Assembly (NCBI RefSeq): GCF_009829325.1
Contig: NZ_VUOS01000014.1
Location: forward strand, 186,001-250,000
Direction: 5' to 3'
Source of the DNA: Nocardia sp. CY41
GTDB lineage: Bacteria > Actinomycetota > Actinomycetes > Mycobacteriales > Mycobacteriaceae
DNA length: 64,000 nucleotides
The position numbers and the translations under genes were made by a program. The notes under the pieces are model-generated. The model worked only from the letters and a program-made list of their open reading frames with translations. It searched no databases and had not been told where the DNA came from. Shown here in pieces: positions 51,249-59,798 of this stretch; the stretch's first letter is position 1, and each line of letters begins with the position of its first letter.

Positions 51249-51583
51249 GAGTCGCACACCTTTCCACAACGCCGACCCATCGCAGTCGACAACGAGCCAG
51301 GATATTCGGCTATTCCCGCGCCGACGTCGCCCGGCCCCCGGTTCCACGCCCGAGCGCACGACCGACACTTACGGCACACGACAACGGCGCACTTCGACGC
51401 CGGTCACCGCCCCGCCCCAACTCCCGGTCTCCAGCACAGGCGACCCAGCATGCGCCGTTCGCGGCCCGGCTCGCCTCCGAGCGACCGCCGGGTACACGAG
51501 GAAGAAGAGCAGCGACCAATCTGCACCACAACCTGGCTCCTGCCCCGCGGCCCGATCCCGGAGTTCTGATGCCATCGCGCCCG

Positions 51584-51626
51584 GCGCGCCGCAACCACGT
51601 CTTCCGAGCGAAGCGAGACCGAGCAT
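51584..51626 (-). repeat. Inverted dispersed copy of the 47.4-kb repeat
   Basis: 43-nt block identical at 40 positions to 47406-47448 in opposite orientation. It belongs to the larger repeat tract that occupies much of 51249-51893, in which no credible gene was found; the long open frames on the minus strand here are produced by G+C-rich repeat sequence. Confidence 0.65.
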
Positions 51627-51638
51627 CCGCCGTTCGCG

Positions 51639-51882
51639 GCCCGGCTCGCGTTTGCGTGGCCGTCGCGTAGGCGACGAAGGAGCAAGCGGCGGTCGCGCAC
51701 ACGCGAGCCACCAGGGGGCCGCGAACACCCAGCGCCGCAGGCGCTGGAAAAACCGACACAGCCCGGCTCGCGTTTGCGTGGCCGTCGCGTAGGCGACGAA
51801 GGAGCAAGCGGCGGTCGCGCACACGCGAGCCACCAGGGGGCCGCGAACACCCAGCGCCGCAGGCGCTGGAAAGACCAACACA
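51639..51882. repeat. Tandem duplication, two 122-bp units
   Basis: Unit 1 (51639-51760) and unit 2 (51761-51882) differ at two positions near their ends. Each unit contains two perfect hairpins: CGTCGC-GTAG-GCGACG (51661-51676 in unit 1) and CAGCGCC-GCA-GGCGCTG (51730-51746), plus GGGGCCGCGAACAC, the reverse complement of 47371-47384. The near identity implies recent duplication or ongoing homogenisation. It ends 11 bp before the P1 peptidase stop codon, so it forms the 3' end region of that gene's transcript. Confidence 0.85.
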
Positions 51883-51893
51883 GCCGCTGGAAA

Positions 51894-52955
51894 TCAAACA
51901 CCGAACAGGTCACCGTAGGCCGGGATGCCCGCCACGGTGTGCGCCGAGCGGATCGCGTCGACGACGGCGCGCTCGACGCAGACCGCGGCGGCCGTGCAGA
52001 TCTCGTCCAGGACAAGGAGATCGGCCGGGAACGCGGGCGGAAGCGGCAGGTCCGTGCCCTCTTCCGCCGTGCCGGTGGCTAGCGCGAAGAGGGTGTCTCC
52101 GTCCAGTGGCGAGTGCGCGGGGCGGATCGCGCGAGCCAACCCGTCGTGCGCGGTGACGGCGACCCGCCTGCATCCGGCCGGGTCGAGCGGGGCGTCGGTG
52201 GCCACGACGCCGATCGTGGTGTTGAGCACGGTGCCCTTCACCGGCAGCGCGTTCGCCGCCGCCAGTTGCTCCGCGGTCGGCGTCCGCAGATCGAAGAAGC
52301 CGGGCCCGTCGGTGCCGCAGCCCCACGGCAACCCGGTGCGGGGATCGAACACCGAGCCGACGGGATTGGCCACGATCAGCGCCGCGACGGTGATGCCCGC
52401 GGCGGCCCCTTCGCCCAGCGCGATGCTCGCGGTGCCCACCCCGCCTTTGATCGATCCGGCGCGCGCGCCGACGCCCGCACCGACGGATCCGCGGGCGAAG
52501 TCGACGCTCGCCGCCGCGGCGGCCCGGTAGCCGAACTCGGCGGTTGGACGGATGTCCCAGGCCCCGACCGGCAGATCGAAGATCACCGCCCCGGGAACGA
52601 TGGGCACCACCCGGCTGGGATCGGCCGGGTCCATCACGATGCCCGCGCCGTTCTCCTCCAGCCAGCGCATCACCCCGTCGGCCGCGGCGAGTCCGTACGC
52701 ACTGCCGCCGGTGAGCAGGATCGCGTCGATCTGGCGGACGGTGTTCATCGGATCGAGCAGATCCGTCTCGCGAGTACCCGGGCCGCCGCCGCGCACGTCG
52801 ACCGCCGCCACGGCGCCGCCCGGCACGCGCACCACCGTGCATCCCGTCGCCGCCCCGGAGCCGAGCGTGGCGTCCGAGTCCAGGACGTGATGATGCCCGA
52901 CCAGCACGCCGGGCACATCGGTGATCGAATTACGTTCTCCCGGGACGGCTTTCAC
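51894..52955 (-). CDS. P1-family (DmpA-like) peptidase, Rv1333-like
   Basis: 353 residues with the Ntn-like DmpA fold that cleaves itself into two chains. Features: NSITDVPGVLVGHHHVLDSD (about 9-28), AILLTGGSAYGLAAADGVMR (about 78-97), KGTVLNTTIGVVATDAPLDP with the expected cleavage/nucleophile region (about 235-260). Mycobacterial Rv1333 is the positional homolog. Physiological substrate is unknown. The ATG at 52955 follows TGGTGAAAGCC; the stop lies next to the tandem repeat. Confidence 0.88.
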   Translation of the reverse strand: MKAVPGERNSITDVPGVLVGHHHVLDSDATLGSGAATGCTVVRVPGGAVAAVDVRGGGPGTRETDLLDPMNTVRQIDAILLTGGSAYGLAAADGVMRWLEENGAGIVMDPADPSRVVPIVPGAVIFDLPVGAWDIRPTAEFGYRAAAAASVDFARGSVGAGVGARAGSIKGGVGTASIALGEGAAAGITVAALIVANPVGSVFDPRTGLPWGCGTDGPGFFDLRTPTAEQLAAANALPVKGTVLNTTIGVVATDAPLDPAGCRRVAVTAHDGLARAIRPAHSPLDGDTLFALATGTAEEGTDLPLPPAFPADLLVLDEICTAAAVCVERAVVDAIRSAHTVAGIPAYGDLFGV

Positions 52956-53015
52956 CAGTTACTCCTCACGGCGCGGAACTCCTGACGGTCGGCGCCGATC
53001 TTCGCAGCACAGGGG

Positions 53016-53585
53016 TCAGGGAGCCAGCGCCTGAAGCAGCGAGTCCTGCATCCAGGTCAGCCAGTGGTATACGTCCAGGTGCGGAGCGCGCGGGTCGTCG
53101 GGGTCGAGATGGTCGGGCGTGTCGGCATCGATGTTCAGCACCGTGCCGAGCGCCAGCCGCACGTCGGTGAGCGCGGTCAACCACGCGTCGGCCTGCTCGG
53201 GGGTGAGGACGATCTTGCCGCCCGCGCTCGGCACGGTGTCCAGCACGACCGATCCCGCCGCCAGCTTGGCGTCGATGATGTCCGGCTCGTGCAGGCTGCG
53301 TAGCGCGCTGTTGAGGTCGGCGCGCTCGGCGTCGGGCGAGCCGGGCTCATTGCGGTGGAAGTCCGGGAGGAGTCTGCGCAGCCGCGGGTCCTCCGGCGGG
53401 ACGGTGTTGCCGGATCGCAGTCCGGTGAGGGCGGCCAAGTCGTCCTCAGGGGCCGACCCGGCGCGTTCGGTGAGCAGCCCGGAGACCGCACCGACCAGGG
53501 ACCGAAGCACATTGGCCTCCCGTGCGTCCATCTCGGATCGCAGTTTGAGACCGCTCAGCGAGTTCTTCCTGCTCCACTTGCGCAC
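53016..53585 (-). CDS. DUF2017-family protein, Rv1332/AosR-like
   Basis: 189 residues, helical. MRKWSRKNSLSGLKLRSEMD at the N-terminus and the C-terminal YHWLTWMQDSLLQALAP are typical of DUF2017. It lies between clpS and the P1 peptidase gene exactly as Rv1332 does. In M. tuberculosis the Rv1332 product (AosR) is reported as a redox-responsive activator of the mec-cysO-cysM operon. This homolog contains no cysteine at all, so a thiol switch is not possible within it. Confidence 0.88.
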   Translation of the reverse strand: MRKWSRKNSLSGLKLRSEMDAREANVLRSLVGAVSGLLTERAGSAPEDDLAALTGLRSGNTVPPEDPRLRRLLPDFHRNEPGSPDAERADLNSALRSLHEPDIIDAKLAAGSVVLDTVPSAGGKIVLTPEQADAWLTALTDVRLALGTVLNIDADTPDHLDPDDPRAPHLDVYHWLTWMQDSLLQALAP

Positions 53586-53607
53586 GGCGTCAGGGTAGTC
53601 GTCCTGG

Positions 53608-53958
53608 TCAATCGTCCCGCTGCATGGTGGCCCAGAGTCCCGCGGCGTGCAGCCGCTGCACGTCGTGTTCCATCTTGTCCCGGGAACCCGAGGAGACCAC
53701 CGCCTTGCCTTCGTTGTGCACTTTCAGCATCAGCTCGGTCGCCTTCGCTTTGCTGTAGCCGAACAGCTTCTGGAAGATGTAGGTGACGTAGTGCATCAGA
53801 TTGACCGGGTCGTCCCAGACCACGGTGACCCAGGGGCGGTCCTCCGCCTCCAGGATCTCGGTGTATTCGACCGCTTCGGGTGTCGCCTGTGCCGCCGACA
53901 ATGTCGCGTTCGCGGCGTCCACAACGACGTCACCCCGGACTCTGCTGCGCAAGGCCAT
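53608..53958 (-). CDS. clpS: ClpS adaptor for N-degron delivery to Clp protease
   Basis: 116 residues from ATG 53958. The core is highly typical: WVTVVWDDPVNLMHYVTYIF (about 43-62) with the DDPVN/Tyr pocket and KATELMLKVHNEGKAVVSSG (about 71-90). ClpS binds N-terminal bulky residues and docks on ClpC/ClpA. The N-terminal tail (about 40 residues) is longer than in E. coli. Upstream of DUF2017 with a 22-bp gap; divergent from pncB. Confidence 0.95.
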   Translation of the reverse strand: MALRSRVRGDVVVDAANATLSAAQATPEAVEYTEILEAEDRPWVTVVWDDPVNLMHYVTYIFQKLFGYSKAKATELMLKVHNEGKAVVSSGSRDKMEHDVQRLHAAGLWATMQRDD

Positions 53959-54081
53959 AAGGTCAAGGGTACGACTCGACTCCGGATAAACAACACCCAC
54001 GCTGCCCCGATTCGCCTATTCGCCGGTTCACCGAGCCGATGCCGGACCCCATGAGCCGACCGTTCTGTCTACAGTGACAGC

Positions 54082-55392
54082 GTGGATCTGCGTGACGGCC
54101 TCGCCAGCACGGCGCTGCTGACCGACCAGTACGAACTGACCATGCTCGCCGCGGCGCTGGCCGATGGCTCGGCGCATCGGCGGTGCACGTTCGAGGTGTT
54201 CGCTAGACGTTTGCCAAACGGTCGTCGCTACGGCGTCGTCGGCGGTACCGGCCGGGTGCTCGACGCGCTGCGGCAGTTCCGGTTCGGCGCGGCGGAACTG
54301 GCCGTCGCCGCCCCGTTCTCGGATCGGCGGACCCTCGACTGGCTGCGCGACTACCGGTTCACCGGGGACATCGACGGCTATGCCGAGGGCGAGCTGTACT
54401 TCCCCGGCTCCCCGATTCTGTCGGTGCGCGGCAGCTTCGCCGAATGCGTCGTCCTGGAGACGCTGATCCTGTCGATTCTCAATCACGACAGCGCGATCGC
54501 GGCCGCGGGCGCCCGGATGGTCAGCGCGGCCGGGGGCCGCCGGATGATCGAGATGGGGTCGCGGCGCGCCCACGAGCAGGCCGCCGCGGACTGCGCGCGC
54601 GCCGCGTATCTGGCCGGTTTCGACGCCACCTCGAACCTGGAGGCGGTGCGCCGCTACGGCATTCCGGGCGCGGGCACCAGCGCGCATGCCTTCGTCCTGC
54701 TGCACAGCGGCCCCGACGGGGCACACGAGGCCGAGGCGTTCCGCAGCCAGGTGCAGACGCTCGGCGTGGGCACGACACTGCTGGTGGACACCTTCGACAT
54801 CAGCAGAGGCGTCGCGACGGCCATCGAGGTCGCCGGCCCGGAACTGGGCGGCGTCCGGATCGATTCCGGCGATCTCGGCGTCCTGGCCAGGCAGGTGCGC
54901 GACCAGCTCGACGCGCTCGGCGCGACCAAGACCCGCATCGTGGTCTCCGGCGATCTCGACGAGTACGCCATCGCCGCGCTGCGCGCCGAGCCGGTCGACG
55001 TCTACGGCGTCGGCACCGCGCTGGTCACCGGCTCGGGCGCGCCGACCGCCGGAATGGTGTACAAGCTGGTCGAGGTCGAGGGCGTGCCGGTGGCCAAACG
55101 CAGCAGTCACAAGCAGTCCCGGGGTGGCACGAAGAAGGCCGTTCGCTTGGCCCGCGACACCGGAACGATCGTGGAGGAGATCGTCTATCCGGCCTCCGGG
55201 CCGACGCCGCCGAGCAACGGCTTCGAAGCCAGGGAGCTACTTGTCCCGCTGATCCGCGAAGGCAAGCAGGTCGACGACCTGCCCACCCTCGCCGAGAGCC
55301 GCGACCTGGTCGCCCGCGGGTTGATCAGCCTGCCCTGGGAGGGCCTCAAACTGTCGGCGGGCGAACCCGCCGTGGTGACCACGTTCGTCTGA
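54082..55392 (+). CDS. pncB: Nicotinate phosphoribosyltransferase
   Basis: 436 residues, start GTG 54082. Typical features: TDQYELTMLAAALADGSAHR (about 14-33), EMGSRRAHEQAAADCARAAY (about 158-177), PGAGTSAHAFVLLH (catalytic His loop, about 195-208), GVRIDSGDL (about 259-267) and VYGVGTALVTGSGAPTAGMV. It converts nicotinate plus PRPP to NaMN in the Preiss-Handler route. Homolog of PncB1 (Rv1330c). Pairs functionally with the pncA-like gene at 55737. Confidence 0.95.
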   Translation: MDLRDGLASTALLTDQYELTMLAAALADGSAHRRCTFEVFARRLPNGRRYGVVGGTGRVLDALRQFRFGAAELAVAAPFSDRRTLDWLRDYRFTGDIDGYAEGELYFPGSPILSVRGSFAECVVLETLILSILNHDSAIAAAGARMVSAAGGRRMIEMGSRRAHEQAAADCARAAYLAGFDATSNLEAVRRYGIPGAGTSAHAFVLLHSGPDGAHEAEAFRSQVQTLGVGTTLLVDTFDISRGVATAIEVAGPELGGVRIDSGDLGVLARQVRDQLDALGATKTRIVVSGDLDEYAIAALRAEPVDVYGVGTALVTGSGAPTAGMVYKLVEVEGVPVAKRSSHKQSRGGTKKAVRLARDTGTIVEEIVYPASGPTPPSNGFEARELLVPLIREGKQVDDLPTLAESRDLVARGLISLPWEGLKLSAGEPAVVTTFV

Positions 55393-55394
55393 GG

Positions 55395-55586
55395 TCACCG
55401 GCCGCGCCGGTCGGCGCGGGACACCAGCAGCAGTCCGGCGGCGAACAGCGACGCGAACACCACGCCGGTGACTCCGAACCACACCCAGGCCGACGGCTCG
55501 GCGGGACGGGAGCCCAGCAAGTAGAAGACCACCAGGAAGACGGTGGTGCCGACGGTTACGCTGCGGAACAGTTTCGCAGGGCTCAT
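55395..55586 (-). CDS. Small two-helix membrane protein
   Basis: 63 residues from ATG 55586 (GGAGAC 4 bp upstream). Helix 1 FRSVTVGTTVFLVVFYLLGS and helix 2 AWVWFGVTGVVFASLFAAGL, ending with basic RADRRGR. The conserved look of PAKLFRSVTVGTTVFLVVFY suggests a real gene. It is convergent with pncB (2-bp gap) and divergent from the pncA-like gene. Function unknown. Confidence 0.68.
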   Translation of the reverse strand: MSPAKLFRSVTVGTTVFLVVFYLLGSRPAEPSAWVWFGVTGVVFASLFAAGLLLVSRADRRGR

Positions 55587-55736
55587 GAGGGTCTCCATGC
55601 GGGAAGGCGGCACACCGGCCGCCGGGCGAAAGGGGCATCCGGTAATCACCGTGAGCGGCGGCCGCGTTTACAACCCAAGCGTCCGACCGAGCGGCAGAAT
55701 CGGAACAGTCATCCAGCCGGACCGCGGGAGGTCGCC

Positions 55737-56303
55737 ATGACCCGGGCACTGATCATCGTCGATGTCCAGAACGATTTCTGCGAGGGCGGTGCGCTCGCGG
55801 TCACCGGCGGGGCCGCCGTGGCGGCACGGATCACCGAGCACCTCGCGGCGGCGGAATACGGCGCGATCGTGGCGACCCGCGACCACCACATCGATCCCGG
55901 TGCGCACTTCTCCGAGCAGCCCGATTACCTCGACAGCTGGCCGCCGCACTGCCGGGTCGGCACGCCCGGCGCCGATTTCCATCCGGCACTCGACCTCGGC
56001 CCCGTCCAGGCGGTCTTCTCGAAGGGCGCGTACGCGGCGGCCTATTCCGGGTTCGAGGGCACGACCGAGGACGGCACCGGACTGGCCGACTGGCTGCACG
56101 ACCGCGGCGTGGACGCCGTCGACGTGGTCGGCATCGCGACCGACCACTGCGTGCGCGCCACCGCCCTGGACGCGCGCATCGAGGGTTTCGACACCCGTGT
56201 CCTGCTCGACCTCACCGCGGGCGTCGCACCGGACACGGTCGCGGCCGCGCTGGATCGCATGCGCGGCGCAGGCATCGATCTCGAAGGCGGCATCAGCCGA
56301 TAG
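55737..56303 (+). CDS. pncA: Nicotinamidase (isochorismatase-like, PncA type)
   Basis: 188 residues. Active-site residues are all visible: Asp9 in ALIIVDVQNDFCEGG, metal ligands in ATRDHHIDPGAHFS, Lys near 95 in FSKGAYA and the nucleophile Cys in VGIATDHCVRATALDA (about 133-148). It hydrolyses nicotinamide to nicotinate, supplying PncB encoded 350 bp away. In M. tuberculosis pncA is elsewhere in the genome, so this pairing is local. The ATG at 55737 has GGGAGG upstream. Its identity as the pyrazinamide-activating type is not tested. Confidence 0.9.
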   Translation: MTRALIIVDVQNDFCEGGALAVTGGAAVAARITEHLAAAEYGAIVATRDHHIDPGAHFSEQPDYLDSWPPHCRVGTPGADFHPALDLGPVQAVFSKGAYAAAYSGFEGTTEDGTGLADWLHDRGVDAVDVVGIATDHCVRATALDARIEGFDTRVLLDLTAGVAPDTVAAALDRMRGAGIDLEGGISR

Positions 56304-56360
56304 ACCGTCCGGTCTCGGCGAGCGGCCGGCCCTGTCGGAGGCGCCGAGTAGGCTGCTCGC

Positions 56361-58409
56361 GTGCCCGAACTGCCCCCCGTTTCCGACCTTTTGGCCACCG
56401 CCGTGCAGGCGCTCGGCGGTAAGGAGCGCGCCGGGCAGGTGACGATGGCGGCGGCGGTGGACCACGCGATCGACACCAAGGAGCATCTGGCGGTCCAGGC
56501 CGGGACGGGCACCGGCAAGTCGCTGGCCTATCTGGTGCCGAGCCTGCGCCACGCCGTCCGCACCGGCCGCACCGTGGTGGTCTCCACGGCGACGATCGCG
56601 CTGCAGCGTCAGCTGGTCGACCGTGACCTGCCCCGGCTGGCCGAGGCGTTGAGCGGCCCGCTGGGACGCACGCCGAAGTTCGCGATTCTCAAGGGGCGCA
56701 ACAACTACCTGTGCTTGAACAAGATCAACAGTGCGATCCCGGACGAGCCGGCGGAGGCGGAGCTGTTCGACGCCTTCGCGATCTCCCGCCTCGGTCGCGA
56801 AGTGCAACGGCTCAACGAATGGGCCTCCGACACCGAGACCGGCGACCGCGACGAGCTCGCCCCGGGAGTGAGCGATCGCGCCTGGCGGCAGGTCAGCGTG
56901 TCCTCTCGGGAGTGCCTGGGCAAATCGCGCTGCTCCTTCGGCCAGGATTGCTTCGCCGAGCGCGCCAGGACCGAGTCGGCACAGGCCGACGTGGTGGTGA
57001 CCAACCACGCTCTGCTGGCCATCGATGCGATCAGCGGCATCCAGGTGTTGCCCGAACACGACGTGGTGGTCATCGACGAAGCGCACGAGCTGGTCGACCG
57101 GGTGACCGGCGTGGCCACCGCCGAACTGGCCGCTTCCGCGATCAGCGCGGCGGCCAGGCGCTGCGCCAAGCTCATCGACGAGCAGGAGGTGGACCGCCTG
57201 GAGGGCGCTGCGGAGGCATGGCACACCGTGCTCGACGAGCTGCCCGCCGCACGGTGGGACACCTTGCCCGACGGCGCCGCCCCGGTGCTGGCCATGATCC
57301 GCGATGCCGCGTGGAACGCGCGCACCGCGCTCGCGCCGCCGGGCAGCACCACCGCGCAGGGCGATCCGGAGAGCTCCGCCGCACGCACGATGGCGCTGGC
57401 CGCGCTCGACGAGGTGCACGACAGCGCGGTCCGCGCGCTGACGGCGTTCGACGAGCCAGATCCCGCCGCGCGCCGGGATGTCATCTGGCTGGCGGCCGAC
57501 GAGATCCGGGGTGTGCCGCGCCGCTCGCTGCGCATGGCGCCGCTGTCGGTGGGCGGGCTGCTGCGCAGCAGGCTGTTCGGCGCCGCGACCGTCGTGCTGA
57601 CCTCGGCCACATTGCAGATCGGCGGCTCGTTCGACGGGCTCGCGGTCACCTGGGGCCTGCCGGCGCAGTCGGGCAACCGCACCGACCCGGCCACCGCGAA
57701 CGGCGCGCAGGCTCCGTCGGACGCCGAGACCGTGCGCTGGAGTTCGCTCGACGTCGGCTCGCCGTTCGATCACGCCAAGTCCGGCATCCTCTACGTCGCC
57801 AAGCACCTGCCCGCGCCGGGCCGCGACGGGCTGGCACCGGCCTACCTGGACGAAATCGAGCGGCTGATCACGGCCGCGGGTGGGCGCACCCTCGGCTTGT
57901 TCTCCTCGATGCGCGCGGCCCGCGCGGCCACCGACGCGCTGCGCGACCGGTTACCGACCCCGGTGTTGTGCCAGGGCGAGGACGCGACGGGCGCGCTGGT
58001 CCGCAAGTTCGCCGACGACCCGGAGACGTCCCTGTTCGGCACGCTGTCGCTGTGGCAGGGCGTCGACGTGCCCGGACCGTCGCTCAGCCTGGTGATCCTC
58101 GACCGCATCCCCTTCCCGCGCCCGGACGATCCCCTGCTGGCGGCGAGGCAGCGCGCCGTGGAGATGCGCGGCGGAAACGGATTCATGACGGTGGCCGCCA
58201 ATCACGCGGCGCTGCTGCTCGCGCAGGGCACCGGACGCCTGCTGCGCAGCGTCGACGATCGCGGTGTGGTCGCCATCCTCGACTCCCGTCTCGCCACCGC
58301 CCGCTACGGCGGATACCTGCGCGCATCGCTGCCGCCGTATTGGGAGACGGCCGATCCGGAGGTCGTGGTCAAAGCATTGCGGCGGTTGGCCGCCGCGGCG
58401 AAGGTGTGA
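56361..58409 (+). CDS. dinG: DinG-family ATP-dependent DNA helicase (XPD-like)
   Basis: 682 residues, start GTG 56361. Walker A GTGTGKSLAYLVPSL (about 50-64), the iron-sulfur cysteines (YLCLNK near 117 and ECLGKSRCSFGQDC near 188-201), DEAH motif VVIDEAHELVDRVT (about 238-251), and motif VI GTGRLLRSVDDRG. The four cysteines imply an Fe-S cluster as in DinG. Rv1329c homolog; role in resolving DNA structures/R-loops is known from the family. Ends before two hairpins shared with the convergent ridA gene. Confidence 0.94.
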   Translation: MPELPPVSDLLATAVQALGGKERAGQVTMAAAVDHAIDTKEHLAVQAGTGTGKSLAYLVPSLRHAVRTGRTVVVSTATIALQRQLVDRDLPRLAEALSGPLGRTPKFAILKGRNNYLCLNKINSAIPDEPAEAELFDAFAISRLGREVQRLNEWASDTETGDRDELAPGVSDRAWRQVSVSSRECLGKSRCSFGQDCFAERARTESAQADVVVTNHALLAIDAISGIQVLPEHDVVVIDEAHELVDRVTGVATAELAASAISAAARRCAKLIDEQEVDRLEGAAEAWHTVLDELPAARWDTLPDGAAPVLAMIRDAAWNARTALAPPGSTTAQGDPESSAARTMALAALDEVHDSAVRALTAFDEPDPAARRDVIWLAADEIRGVPRRSLRMAPLSVGGLLRSRLFGAATVVLTSATLQIGGSFDGLAVTWGLPAQSGNRTDPATANGAQAPSDAETVRWSSLDVGSPFDHAKSGILYVAKHLPAPGRDGLAPAYLDEIERLITAAGGRTLGLFSSMRAARAATDALRDRLPTPVLCQGEDATGALVRKFADDPETSLFGTLSLWQGVDVPGPSLSLVILDRIPFPRPDDPLLAARQRAVEMRGGNGFMTVAANHAALLLAQGTGRLLRSVDDRGVVAILDSRLATARYGGYLRASLPPYWETADPEVVVKALRRLAAAAKV

Positions 58410-58453
58410 TACCGCACACACCCCCCGCGAGCTAATTCCAAACGGAAGTAGAT

Positions 58454-58541
58454 TTGGGGGTCGATACGTCGGGTGACCCCCAATTCCCACCCCGAGGTAT
58501 CGGCCGGTCCCCGCGCCAAGCCCTGCACGCGGCGCGGGGAC
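58454..58541. terminator. Two hairpins between convergent dinG and ridA genes
   Basis: First: TTGGGGGTC (58454-58462) with GACCCCCAA (58475-58483), perfect 9-bp stem, 12-nt loop. Second: GTCCCCGCGCC (58507-58517) with GGCGCGGGGAC (58531-58541), perfect 11-bp stem, 13-nt loop. They sit in the 162 bp between convergent genes and probably terminate one transcript each. Confidence 0.78.
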
Positions 58542-58571
58542 ATCACCGGACCCCCTGTCGGGCAGCCGATC

Positions 58572-58967
58572 TCAGCCGCGCACGGCCACCGCGTCGACCT
58601 CGAAGAGCATGCCGGGCAGCGCGAGCGCCGCCACTCCGGTCAGCGTCTGTGCGGGCGGGCGGTCACCCCAGATCGCGGCGATCTTCTTCCCGAGCACCGC
58701 CAACTTGTCCAGATCATGGTCGACGATGTGCGTCCGCAACTGCGCCACATCGGCGAAGTCCACTCCCGCCGAGCGCAAGGCGATGCCGAGGGCGGCGAAC
58801 GCGTTGTCCACCTGCACCGCGAATTCCGTACTGGTCGTGTGCCCTTCGGCGTCCGAGTCGTACTGCCCGGCGATGAACACCAGTTCGCCGCGCGCCACCG
58901 CCACATGGCTGTAGCCGAACCCCGTCGGGTCGTGCAATCCCTCGGGATTGCTGATTTCGACGCCCAT
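58572..58967 (-). CDS. RidA/YjgF-family enamine/imine deaminase
   Basis: 131 residues. The family pattern is present: GYSHVAVARGELVFIAGQYD (about 19-38), VDNAFAALGIALRSAGVDFA (about 53-72) and the closing RPPAQTLTGVAALALPGMLF with the conserved RPxxT. The Arg of the RPP segment (near 107) is the residue that in RidA coordinates the 2-aminoacrylate carboxylate. ATG 58967 has GAGGAG upstream. Confidence 0.88.
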   Translation of the reverse strand: MGVEISNPEGLHDPTGFGYSHVAVARGELVFIAGQYDSDAEGHTTSTEFAVQVDNAFAALGIALRSAGVDFADVAQLRTHIVDHDLDKLAVLGKKIAAIWGDRPPAQTLTGVAALALPGMLFEVDAVAVRG

Positions 58968-59103
58968 CACTTCTCCTCGGTCGGTCGCAAAGTTGCAACA
59001 GAACGACGATCCCGCCGCTCGTGGTGTGACATGAACGGGCCCGCACACGACCGCGGCCCGGCGACCGAGGTCACCGCGCCGCGAATCCGGCCGTGCCGCA
59101 GGG

Positions 59104-59637
59104 TCAGAGCGCCCATTTGAGGATCAGGGTGAGCACGCCCGTCACGACCGCGAGTATCAACGCACCCACGCCCCACACGAATCCGTGGCGTTCCCAGGGA
59201 CGTCCGGCGTCCAAGGAGAACTTGCCGGGCCCGGTGAACGGCAGCGCCGCGCCGACCACCGCGAACAACACGCCCATTTCGTACCCGCCCAGCAGGCCGC
59301 CCGCCCACGTGGCGTTGATCGCGTTGATCATCGTGCCCAGCACGATCGCCCCGGCCAGCGGCGTCAGCAGGCCGAGCAGCAGGAGAAGACCGCCGCTGAG
59401 CTCGCTCAGGCCCGCCAGCGTCCCGAACACCTTGCCCGGGTTGTAACCCATCTGCTCGAAGCCGTCGGCGTTGGCCTGCAGACCCGGTCCGCCCCACCAG
59501 CCGAAGAGTTTCTGGGCCCCATGCGCCGCGAGCAGGCCGCCGAAGACGACGCGCACGATCAGCAGGCCGATGTCGGTGGCGATGCCGTCCAATTCGCTGT
59601 CGGTGCCGGTTCTGTCGAGTACGGATTTGATGGTCAT
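59104..59637 (-). CDS. DoxX-family membrane protein
   Basis: 177 residues. Four membrane helices with LLIVRVVFGGLLAAHGAQKL (about 25-44), GWWGGPG, and GLSELSGGLLLLLGLLTPLA (about 77-96), which are DoxX signatures. ATG 59637 with GAGG 6 bp upstream is preferred to one at 59649. Mycobacterial DoxX is part of a membrane oxidoreductase complex with SodA/SseA; none of these genes is next to it here. Confidence 0.9.
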   Translation of the reverse strand: MTIKSVLDRTGTDSELDGIATDIGLLIVRVVFGGLLAAHGAQKLFGWWGGPGLQANADGFEQMGYNPGKVFGTLAGLSELSGGLLLLLGLLTPLAGAIVLGTMINAINATWAGGLLGGYEMGVLFAVVGAALPFTGPGKFSLDAGRPWERHGFVWGVGALILAVVTGVLTLILKWAL

Positions 59638-59798
59638 GCTGGTCCTCATCCCTGCGCTGTCGTTGCGGACACGATCATTACTTCTACGAATAAACGGACT
59701 ACGGTCCGATTATCTCACAAAAAGGCCAACTGCCCGATCTCTCGGTCTATTCCACGGACGAGCGCCAGGGATGGTTCAGCGCGACAACGAGCGAAGGG

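Noticed and set aside
51590..51882. CRISPR array or integron-type repeats
   Set aside because: Only two adjacent long units with no spacers of constant length and no cas or integrase genes nearby.
51310..52015. Minus-strand open frames of 170-203 codons over the repeat tract upstream of mec
   Set aside because: The repeated peptide (for example RPPGGSRVRDRRLLLRRLRD) arises from the 122-bp DNA repeat, whose length is not a multiple of three, so different frames show it; no start site or known domain.
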